A DNA stretch of 64,000 nucleotides from an uncultured Nocardioides sp. (GTDB taxonomy: Bacteria > Actinomycetota > Actinomycetes > Propionibacteriales > Nocardioidaceae), in contig NZ_CANLDB010000001.1 of NCBI RefSeq assembly GCF_947489365.1, forward strand, positions 124,001 through 188,000, read 5' to 3'. The notes under the pieces were generated by a model that worked only from the letters and a program-made list of their open reading frames with translations, had not been told where the DNA came from and searched no databases. Of this stretch, positions 38,235 through 46,068 are shown piece after piece (within the stretch, counting starts at the first letter, position 1; each line of letters opens with the position of its first letter). The translations under genes and the position numbers were made by a program.

Positions 38235-40148
38235 TCAGCCCGCCGAGGACAGGAACTCGGCCAGGATCGGACCCGCCGTGGTGGAGCCGGAGGCGCCGGT
38301 CTCGACGAACACCGCGACGGCCAGGTCGCCGCGGGTGGCGATCATCCAGGCGTGCGTGGGCAGCTCGCCGTCCGGGCCGGGCTGGCCGTACTCGGCGGTG
38401 CCGGTCTTGGCGCCCACCTCGCCGGGCACGCCGGCGAGGACGCTGCCGGAGCCGTCGGTGACCACCGTGCGCATCATCGTGCGCAGCGCCCGCGTCTCCG
38501 GCGCGGTCAGGGGGGCCGACGGGTCCTCGGTCTCCGCCTCGACCTCCGGCAGGAGGCGGGGGACGACGCGCTCGCCGGCGGAGACCGACGCGGCGACGGC
38601 GGCCATGGCGAGCGGGCTGGCGAGCACCCGGCCCTGCCCGATCATCGAGGCCGCCTCGTCGGTGTCGCCGTCCGGGCGGGGGACCTCGCCGAAGAACGAG
38701 CTGAACCCGACCTCGGCGTCGACCCCGAGCCCGAGCGCCGCCGCGGCGTCGGCGAGGTCGCTGCCGCCGAGCCGCTCGGTCCCGGCGCCGATGAAGGCGG
38801 TGTTGCAGGAGTCCGCGAGCGCGCGGGTCAGCGTGACGTCGCCGAGCCCCGAGGCGGGGTAGTCGGAGTAGTTGGTGAACGTCCGGCCGTCGACGTCGAG
38901 GCTCGGCGGGCAGGCGACCGTGTCGTCGGAGGAGAGTCCCGAGCGCAGCAGCGCCAGCGAGGTCACGACCTTGAACGTCGAGCCCGGGGCGTAGCGGCCC
39001 TCGGTCGCGGTGCTGAAGCCGTCGCCGCCGGGTCCGCTGGCGGCGGCCAGCACGGCCCCGTCGGAGGGGCGCAGGGCCACCAGGGCCGACGGCACGTCGG
39101 CGGGCACGCCCTCGGCGAGCACCCGCTCGGCGAGGGTCTGGGTGTCGACGTCGAGGGTGGTGCGGAGGTCCTCGCCGTCGGTCGGCGCGGCCTCGAACAG
39201 CGTCCGCCGTGTGTCGCCGTCGCCCGCCGCGACGACCTCGGCGCCGTCGACGGACCGCAGCTGCTCGTCGTACCGGAGCTGGAGGCCGGACAGCCCCACC
39301 ACGTCGCCGGGCTCGACGGCGCCGTCGCTGTCCTCCACGACCTCCTCGGTCGCCTCGCCCACGCGGCCGAGGATCGGGGCGGCGAAGTCGCGTGTCGGGG
39401 CGAGGGGGAGCGTGTCGACGACGGAAGCCGCGCCGGGGATGTTCCCGAAGCCGGGCGGCACCAGCTCGCGGGCGTCCTCCGGCCGCAGCACCAGGGCCTC
39501 CACGAACGCCTCGTCGCCGGACTGCTCCGTCTCCGCGACGTACGGCGCCACCTCGATGCCGAGGCTGCGGGCGATGCGTCGGGCGCTGTCGGCCTGGCGC
39601 GCGGGCCGCACGAGCGTCTTGTCGAGGCCGTAGCGTCGGACCTCGCGGTCGACCACGATGACCTCGCGGTCCGCGCCGAGCACGCGGCCGCGCTCGCCCT
39701 CGGTGGAGAACAACCCCAGCCGGTCCTGGGGGCGGAGGTACTCGGCGAGGGTGCTGGGGCGCCAGTCGACGAGCCAGGCGCCCTCGACCTCGACCAGGTT
39801 GGCCGTCGTCCGGTAGGCCCACTCCTGGCCGGCGATCTCCCACGTCCAGTCGAGGTCGGCGGTCGCGGTCGCGCCCCGTTCGTCGACGTCCCCGACCTCG
39901 ACGACGACCTGCTGGTCGACGAGGGGCTCGATGAGCTCGGCGAAGTCCTCCTGGGAGGCGAACTCGACCAGCGGCACCCCCTCGAGCGTGTGCTCGCCCA
40001 GGCTCGCGGCGAGCTCCTCGGCGACCTCGGCGGCGTCCTCGCCGTCGTCCTCCTCGGGCGGCGCGCCGGTGCACGCGGTGAGCAGCAGGGCCGCCGCGGC
40101 GCAGGCACCGAGGCGGCCGAGGCGGCGTGGGGAGGCGGTCCGAGACAT
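38235..40148 (-). CDS. Penicillin-binding protein transpeptidase (lipoprotein, MecA-N/NTF2-like N-terminus)
   Basis: Lipobox LLLTACTG; YAPGSTFKVVTSLALL (SxxK), YSDYPASGLGDV, GAKTGTAEYG. Confidence 0.93.
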   Translation of the reverse strand: MSRTASPRRLGRLGACAAAALLLTACTGAPPEEDDGEDAAEVAEELAASLGEHTLEGVPLVEFASQEDFAELIEPLVDQQVVVEVGDVDERGATATADLDWTWEIAGQEWAYRTTANLVEVEGAWLVDWRPSTLAEYLRPQDRLGLFSTEGERGRVLGADREVIVVDREVRRYGLDKTLVRPARQADSARRIARSLGIEVAPYVAETEQSGDEAFVEALVLRPEDARELVPPGFGNIPGAASVVDTLPLAPTRDFAAPILGRVGEATEEVVEDSDGAVEPGDVVGLSGLQLRYDEQLRSVDGAEVVAAGDGDTRRTLFEAAPTDGEDLRTTLDVDTQTLAERVLAEGVPADVPSALVALRPSDGAVLAAASGPGGDGFSTATEGRYAPGSTFKVVTSLALLRSGLSSDDTVACPPSLDVDGRTFTNYSDYPASGLGDVTLTRALADSCNTAFIGAGTERLGGSDLADAAAALGLGVDAEVGFSSFFGEVPRPDGDTDEAASMIGQGRVLASPLAMAAVAASVSAGERVVPRLLPEVEAETEDPSAPLTAPETRALRTMMRTVVTDGSGSVLAGVPGEVGAKTGTAEYGQPGPDGELPTHAWMIATRGDLAVAVFVETGASGSTTAGPILAEFLSSAG

Positions 40149-40288
40149 GCCGCGATCCTCGCATCCGCGCACCCCGCCGGGTCCTTCCACTGCCGCGACG
40201 GGCTCAGGTGTCGCGCTCAGCGGCCTTGTGCGGCCCCGGGGGCGGTCGCAGGATCGAGCCCGACCACCCCCCGTCCGAGGAGCCGCCC

Positions 40289-40804
40289 GTGAGCGCGACC
40301 GCACCACCCGAGATCGAGAAGGCCCTGGCCGACGCGGACGCCGAGTTCGCCCGGCTCGACGACGCCCTGGCGCAGTGCTCCGACGGTGACCTGCACCGCG
40401 GTCACTTCGACGGCGGCTGGACCCCCGCCGAGGTCGTCTCCCACATCCACGTCTGCGTGATCATGTGGCTCGGCAACCTCCGCCGCCTGGAGTGCGACCC
40501 CGACCTCCGCTTCTTCTACCGCGAGGCCATCGGCCACGACCTGACCGGCTTCCCGCCGCCCACGGTCGCCGAGGCCCGTGGCCAGCTCGAGACCACGCGC
40601 CGCACGATGGCCACCGCCGGCGGCGTCCTCACCGACGAGCTCGCCGCGCGGGTCGTCGAGATCCCCGACCTCGGCACGATGACCGTCCAGGAGTGGACGC
40701 CGCTCATCGTCGGTCACGCCGCGATGCACGTCGGCCAGGCGCTGACGGTGATGGAGAACCGCGGCTTCGGGCCGTACGCCTCGACCTCCGGCGACGCGTC
40801 GTGA
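40289..40804 (+). CDS. DinB-like / mycothiol-dependent fold protein
   Basis: IEKALADADAEFARLDDALAQCSDGDLHRGHFDGGWTPAEVVSHIHVCVIMWLG...HAAMHVGQALTVMENRG. Confidence 0.75.
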   Translation: MSATAPPEIEKALADADAEFARLDDALAQCSDGDLHRGHFDGGWTPAEVVSHIHVCVIMWLGNLRRLECDPDLRFFYREAIGHDLTGFPPPTVAEARGQLETTRRTMATAGGVLTDELAARVVEIPDLGTMTVQEWTPLIVGHAAMHVGQALTVMENRGFGPYASTSGDAS

Positions 40805-41826
40805 AGGCGGCGGTGCTGACGGCGCTGGAGACCGTCGAGCTCCAGGAGCGTCCCGAGCCCACGGCGGAACCGGGTTGGGTCGTGGTGAAGGTCGAGTCGG
40901 CGTCGCTGTGCGGCACCGACGTCCACCAGTACGACGGCCGCATCGACACGCCGTTCCCCCGCGTGCCCGGCCACGACTTCGCCGGTGTCGTCGAGAGCGT
41001 CGGCGAGGGTGTCGACGAGGCGCTCGTGGGCCAGAAGGTCGCGGTGAAGCCGTCGCTGCCCTGCCGCGAGTGCGAGCAGTGCGGCAAGGGCAAGCCCGCC
41101 GACTGCGGTAGGAAGAAGCTGATCGGGCTGTGGTCCGACGGCTGCATGACGGAGAAGGTCACCGTCCCGTCGGTCAACCTCATCCCGCGCCCGGACGGCG
41201 TCGAGGCCTGGCAGGCCTCGCTGCTCGAGCCGCTGGCGGTCGGACTGAACACCGTCGACCGGTTGCGGATCCTGCTCGGCGAGACCGTCGTCGTCCTCGG
41301 GCAGGGCCCGATCGGCCTGGCGCTCACCCGCCTGTGCGCGCTGTCGGGCGCGGGGAGGCTGATCGTGACGGACGCCCGCGAGGCGCCGTTCGAGATCGCC
41401 CGGGCCTACGGGGCGACCGACTGCGTCAACGTCGCCGACTCCGACGACCCGAAGCAGGCGATCCTCGACCTCACCGAGAACGGCGCCGGCGCCGACATCG
41501 TCATCGAGACCAGCGGCTTCCCGGCGTCGTCCGCGATGTGCCTCGACCTGGTCCGCAAGGAGGGCAAGCTCGCCCACATCGGCTGGGCCAACGACCTGCC
41601 CCCGCTCCCCGTCGTCCCGATCATGGCGAAGACGCTGACGGTGTTCGGGATCGGCGGCAACGGCGGCCGTGGCCAGTACGAGCGCGCCCAGGAGCTCGTC
41701 CGCACCGGCCGCTTCGACATGGACCCGCTCGTCACCCACCGCTTTCCCCTCGACGACGTCGCCGAGGCCTTCGCGGTCGCGTCGTCCAAGCGGGACGGCG
41801 CGATCAAGGTGATCGTCGAGCCCTGA
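40801..41826 (+). CDS. Zinc-dependent medium-chain alcohol/sugar dehydrogenase
   Basis: VESASLCGTDVHQYDG...RVPGHDFAGVVESVGEGV...CRECEQCGKGKPADCGRKKLIG; overlaps upstream stop by 4 nt. Confidence 0.92.
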   Translation: MKAAVLTALETVELQERPEPTAEPGWVVVKVESASLCGTDVHQYDGRIDTPFPRVPGHDFAGVVESVGEGVDEALVGQKVAVKPSLPCRECEQCGKGKPADCGRKKLIGLWSDGCMTEKVTVPSVNLIPRPDGVEAWQASLLEPLAVGLNTVDRLRILLGETVVVLGQGPIGLALTRLCALSGAGRLIVTDAREAPFEIARAYGATDCVNVADSDDPKQAILDLTENGAGADIVIETSGFPASSAMCLDLVRKEGKLAHIGWANDLPPLPVVPIMAKTLTVFGIGGNGGRGQYERAQELVRTGRFDMDPLVTHRFPLDDVAEAFAVASSKRDGAIKVIVEP

Positions 41827-41833
41827 GGCTCTC

Positions 41834-41878
41834 TTTGCGGGCGGTTCTCCGCTGTGACAGCGGAGAACCGCCCGCAAA
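41834..41878. terminator. Long perfect hairpin
   Basis: 20-bp perfect stem TTTGCGGGCGGTTCTCCGCT / AGCGGAGAACCGCCCGCAAA, 5-nt loop GTGAC. Confidence 0.85.
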
Positions 41879-41944
41879 CCGGGCTGTCCACAGGTCGATG
41901 GCGGGTGCCGTGCGTGGCCGGTGACTTCCGGGCAACCTGCCGGG

Positions 41945-42907
41945 GTGCGATCACCGTCCGACCTGCCCGAGCTGCGTGAGGTCCTCGCGCGCCAGGACGG
42001 GGTGGTCTCCAGGCGACAGGCGCTGAAGGCGGGCCTTGCGTCGCACGAGATCGAAGGGTTGGTGAGGCGGGAGCGCTGGGCCCGCCACGCGAAGGCGGTG
42101 TACGTCGCCCACTCCGGCCCGCTCACCGGTCCCCAGCGCGCCTGGGTCGCCGTCCTCTGCTGCTGGCCCGCCGCCCTCCACCTGGCGTCCGCGCTCACGC
42201 CACCCTCCACGACCGGACCGGTGTTCGTCGCCGTCGACCGGGACCGGCGCAGGCCGGTGACCCCGCCGTGGGTCGTGGTGCGCCGACTCACCCGTCTGGA
42301 GGGGGCGGCGCACTGGAACACCTCGCCGCCCAGGGTCCGGTGCGAGGACGCGGCGCTCCACCTCGCGGCGGCCGCGCGCGACGACCTTGCCGCCGTCGGG
42401 ATCCTGGCCGCCGTCTGCCAGCAGCGTCGGACGACACCGCGACGACTCCTGGGCGCACTGGAGCGCTGGCCCCGTCTGGCACGACGTGCCTGGTTGGCGT
42501 CGGTGCTCACCGATCTCGCCCGGGGCACGACGTCGGTGCTGGAGCACGGCTACCTGACGCTGGTCGAGCGCGCGCACGGCCTGCCCCGGGCCCGGTGGCA
42601 GGTGCGGGTCGACTCCGGCGGGCGGCGCCGCTACCGCGACGCGACGTACGACGGTGGTGCAGTGATCGAGCTCGACGGCGCGGCCCACCACGGCACGAGG
42701 TCGCAGCGGGACGACGACCTGCAGCGCGACCTCGAGCTCGCGGCGGACGGCGGGGCGACCGCCCGCCTGGGCTACGGGCAGGTCTACGGCGACACCTGCC
42801 GGACCACCTTCCTCGTCGTCCGCTTCCTCAGGTCACGCGGCGTCGTGGTGGACCCGGTCGCCTGCGGCTCCGGCTGTCCGGTCGCGGCGCTCCGGGACGC
42901 CGCGTGA
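41945..42907 (+). CDS. AbiEi-type HTH N-terminus plus DUF559/Vsr-like C-terminal domain protein
   Basis: LREVLARQDGVVSRRQALKAGLASHEIEGLVRRERWARHAKAVYVAHSG; C-terminal AVIELDGAAHHGTRSQRDDDLQRDLELAADGGATARLGY. Confidence 0.8.
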   Translation: MRSPSDLPELREVLARQDGVVSRRQALKAGLASHEIEGLVRRERWARHAKAVYVAHSGPLTGPQRAWVAVLCCWPAALHLASALTPPSTTGPVFVAVDRDRRRPVTPPWVVVRRLTRLEGAAHWNTSPPRVRCEDAALHLAAAARDDLAAVGILAAVCQQRRTTPRRLLGALERWPRLARRAWLASVLTDLARGTTSVLEHGYLTLVERAHGLPRARWQVRVDSGGRRRYRDATYDGGAVIELDGAAHHGTRSQRDDDLQRDLELAADGGATARLGYGQVYGDTCRTTFLVVRFLRSRGVVVDPVACGSGCPVAALRDAA

Positions 42908-42909
42908 GG

Positions 42910-43812
42910 TCAGCCCGCGGCGTGCTTGTACGGGTCGGGCGGGAACCAGCCGGCGGCGACGACCCGGTCGGACCAGCCCTGGAGGCGGGTGATCAGGGTC
43001 TCGAGGTCGGAGCCGAGGGCGTCGACGACGGGCTGCTCGGAGGTGTCGGTGACGGCCTCGAGGGAGTCGCGCAGCGTGCGGCCGGCGGGGGTGATGACGT
43101 TGCCGTCGGCGAGGCCACGCTCCTCGAGCGAGCGGCGGCCGGCGGCCATGACCTCGGCGGACCAGCCGCGGGTGCCGGTGTAGGCGTCGGGCTCCCAGCC
43201 GATCCAGAGCTCGGTGAGCATGTTGGCGGTGACGCCGTCGAGGCCGGCGCCGACGCAGGCCGCGAGGTGGGCGTCGCCGCGGTGCTCGCGCAGCACCGTG
43301 CAGGCGTGCCACAGCCGCGCCCACGGCTCGTCGGGGACGTCGAGCGCCTGGAGACCGGCGTAGAACGGTCGGCCCAGCACCGACAGGCCGCGTCCGGCGG
43401 CGAGCAGGGCGTCGGCGGTCTCGGTGACCTCGGGTCCGGGCTCCCCGCACGCCGCGGTGAGGGTCGCCGTCACGCCCTCGACCCGTGCGGCGCGGATCTC
43501 GGCGAGGGAGCAGCGGGAGCGGGCGTCGTCCCAGAGGCTGTCCACCAGGCCGGGCTCGAAGACGCCGAACGCCGCGGCGACGACCTCGCCCTCGGGCTCG
43601 CCGAGCTGGCTGCCGCGGCCCCACACGTAGCCGGTGAGGAAGTCGAGGCCGTGCGCGGCCTGGGCGTCGTACGCCGGCTCGCCCCAGTAGCAGACCATTG
43701 CCACCGCCTCCATCGAGTCGCGGAGGCGGCGGGCCGGCGTGTGCCAGTCCAGCTCGTGGGCCTCGCCCTCGCGGGGGGCGAAGAAGGCGGCGCGGGCGTC
43801 GGCGTAGTCCAT
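42910..43812 (-). CDS. SCO6745-like family protein
   Basis: 300 aa; AAHGLDFLTGYVWGRGSQLGEPEGEVVAAAFGVFEPGLVDSLWDDARSRCSLAEIRAARVEG... Confidence 0.75.
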   Translation of the reverse strand: MDYADARAAFFAPREGEAHELDWHTPARRLRDSMEAVAMVCYWGEPAYDAQAAHGLDFLTGYVWGRGSQLGEPEGEVVAAAFGVFEPGLVDSLWDDARSRCSLAEIRAARVEGVTATLTAACGEPGPEVTETADALLAAGRGLSVLGRPFYAGLQALDVPDEPWARLWHACTVLREHRGDAHLAACVGAGLDGVTANMLTELWIGWEPDAYTGTRGWSAEVMAAGRRSLEERGLADGNVITPAGRTLRDSLEAVTDTSEQPVVDALGSDLETLITRLQGWSDRVVAAGWFPPDPYKHAAG

Positions 43813-43936
43813 GGCGGCAGGATGCCCCCGCCGGGCGCGCGCCGACCAGACCCGCGAGCCGGTTCAGCGGCGACGGGACACGGCTTCGCACCGGGCGGCT
43901 ACCTGCGCCCACGACGCCCCCGGGAGGATCGGGCGG

Positions 43937-44845
43937 GTGAGTAGCGTCGAGCTCGTCGAGGTGGGTCCGCGCGACGGACTCCAGAACGAGGACCGAGCCC
44001 TGCCCCCCGAGACCCGCGTCGCGCTGGTCGAAGGCCTCGTCGCCGCCGGCGTACGACGCCTCGAGACGGTGAGCTTCGTGCGGCCCGACCGCGTCCCGCA
44101 GATGGCGGGCGCGGAGGAGGTGATGGCGGCGGTGCCTACCACCGCGCCGGACGGCTCGCCCCTGACCCACATCGGGCTGGTGCTCAACGAGCGCGGCGCC
44201 CGGCGGGCGGTGGAGACCGCGGTCGGCGAGGTCAACGTCGTCGTCCCGGTCACCGACGAGTTCTGCACCCGCAACCAGGGCGTCGAGGTCGAGGGCATGC
44301 TCGACCACGCCGCCGCGGCCGTCGAGGTCGCCCGCACCGCGGGGATCGGCGCGTCGGTGACCCTCGCCGTCGCGTTCGGATGCCCCTTCGCCGGCACGGT
44401 GACCACCGAGCGGGTCGCCGACGTCGTCGAGCGCGTGCTGGCGCTCGGGATCGACGAGCTCGCGTTCGCCGACACCGTCGGGGTCGGCGTCCCCACCCAG
44501 GTCGCCGCGCTCGCCGACCTGCTGCCGGAGCTGCCTGACGCCCCGCGGCTGCGCTTCCACTTCCACAACACGCGGAACACCGGGTACGCCAACGCCTGGG
44601 CCGCGGTCGCCCTCGGCCGCCGGGTCGCGCTCGACGCGTCCGTCGGTGGCTTCGGCGGCTGCCCCTTCGCGCCCGCGGCCACCGGCAACATCGCCTCCGA
44701 GGACCTCCACTTCATGCTCGACCGCGCCGGCGTCGCGATCACGCCCGTCGACCGTGGAGTGCTCGTGGACACCGCGTCCCGGCTGTCGGCGCAGCTCGAC
44801 AGCCCCGTGCAGGCGCTGCTCGGCAAGGCGGGGGAGCCGGCGTGA
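43937..44845 (+). CDS. Hydroxymethylglutaryl-CoA lyase family
   Basis: VELVEVGPRDGLQNEDRALPPETRVALVEGL...FAFGCPFAG-like region; HFHNTRNTGYANAWAAVALGRRVALDASVGGFGGCPFAPAATGNIASEDLHFML. Confidence 0.94.
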   Translation: MSSVELVEVGPRDGLQNEDRALPPETRVALVEGLVAAGVRRLETVSFVRPDRVPQMAGAEEVMAAVPTTAPDGSPLTHIGLVLNERGARRAVETAVGEVNVVVPVTDEFCTRNQGVEVEGMLDHAAAAVEVARTAGIGASVTLAVAFGCPFAGTVTTERVADVVERVLALGIDELAFADTVGVGVPTQVAALADLLPELPDAPRLRFHFHNTRNTGYANAWAAVALGRRVALDASVGGFGGCPFAPAATGNIASEDLHFMLDRAGVAITPVDRGVLVDTASRLSAQLDSPVQALLGKAGEPA

Positions 44846-46068
44846 GCGACCCCGACGTGCGGCTCGACCGCGACCGTCCCCTCGCCGGCCTCCGGGTCGT
44901 CGAGCTCGGCAACTTCATCGCCGCCCCCACCGCGGGCCGCCTGCTCGCCGACTTCGGCGCCGAGGTGATCAAGATCGAGCGCCCGCGCACGGGTGACGAG
45001 CTCCGCAACTGGCGCCTGTACGCCGGCGACACCTCGATGCTGTTCCGCACCATCAACCGCGGCAAGCGCTCGGTCGCGCTCGACCTCAAGGAGCCCGAGG
45101 GCCGCGACGCCGTCCTCGCGCTGATCGCCCGCTCCGACGCGCTGCTGGAGAACTTCCGCCCCGGCACGCTCGACCGCTGGGGTCTCGACGCGGCCACCCT
45201 GACCCGGATCAACCCCGAGCTCGTCGTGGCGCGGGTGTCGGCGTACGGCCAGACCGGCCCGATGTCGAGACGCCCCGGCTTCGCCGCCGTCGCGGAGGCG
45301 TTCGGCGGGATGCGCGAGCTGGTGGGGGAGGCCGACCGGCCGCCTGCGCGGGTGGGGGTGAGCATCGGCGACTCGATCGCCGGCCTGTACGCCGCCTTCG
45401 GCATCGTGATGGGCCTGTTCGACCGGGAGCAGCGACGCCGCGTCTCCCAGCCCGCCGTCGGTCCCGACGAGCGCCACGTCGACGTCGCGCTGCACGAGGC
45501 GGTGTTCTCGATGATGGAGTCGCTGGTGTCGGACTACTCGGCGTACGACGTCCTGCGCGAGCGCACCGGCGGCCGGATGGAGGGCATCGCCCCGTCCAAC
45601 GCCTACCAGTGCGGCGACGACGTCTCCGTCGTCATCGCGGGCAACGCGGACAACATCTTCGGCACCTTCATGCGGACCATCGGCCGCGACGACCTGGCCG
45701 ACGACCCCGACCTGGCGCGCAACGCCGGGCGCTGGGAGCGGCGCGACGAGCTGGACGAGGCCATCGAGTCGTGGACCCGGACGCGGACCCGCGCCGAGGT
45801 GCTCGGCGTGCTCGAGGAGGCGGGGGTGCCGTCCGGCCCGATCTACGTGGCCTCGGACATCGTCGACGACCCCCAGTACGGCGCCCGTGACATGGTGCAG
45901 CACCGCCTCGTGGACGTCGGCGGGGTGCAGCGCAAGGTCGCGTTCCCCGGCGTCGTCCCGCTGCTGGGGGAGCGGTCCCTGCCCGTGAACGACCCCGGCC
46001 CGGACCTCGGCGCCGACACCGAGGCCGTGCTCGCCGAGCTGGCTCGGACGAACCAGGAGGACCGATGA
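44842..46068 (+). CDS. CaiB/BaiF family III CoA-transferase
   Basis: PLAGLRVVELGNFIAAPTAGRLLADFGAEVIKIERPRTGDELRNW...GKRSVALDLKEPEGRDAVL. Confidence 0.95.
   Translation: MSDPDVRLDRDRPLAGLRVVELGNFIAAPTAGRLLADFGAEVIKIERPRTGDELRNWRLYAGDTSMLFRTINRGKRSVALDLKEPEGRDAVLALIARSDALLENFRPGTLDRWGLDAATLTRINPELVVARVSAYGQTGPMSRRPGFAAVAEAFGGMRELVGEADRPPARVGVSIGDSIAGLYAAFGIVMGLFDREQRRRVSQPAVGPDERHVDVALHEAVFSMMESLVSDYSAYDVLRERTGGRMEGIAPSNAYQCGDDVSVVIAGNADNIFGTFMRTIGRDDLADDPDLARNAGRWERRDELDEAIESWTRTRTRAEVLGVLEEAGVPSGPIYVASDIVDDPQYGARDMVQHRLVDVGGVQRKVAFPGVVPLLGERSLPVNDPGPDLGADTEAVLAELARTNQEDR

Noticed and set aside
38352-40292. 646-aa plus-strand ORF opposite the PBP gene
   Set aside because: Antisense low-complexity translation; PBP catalytic motifs are all on the minus strand.
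41945-42907. Possible toxin-antitoxin (AbiE) system
   Set aside because: Only an AbiEi-like HTH N-terminus fused to a DUF559-like region; no AbiEii nucleotidyltransferase partner next to it. This architecture is common as a solitary gene in related actinobacteria.
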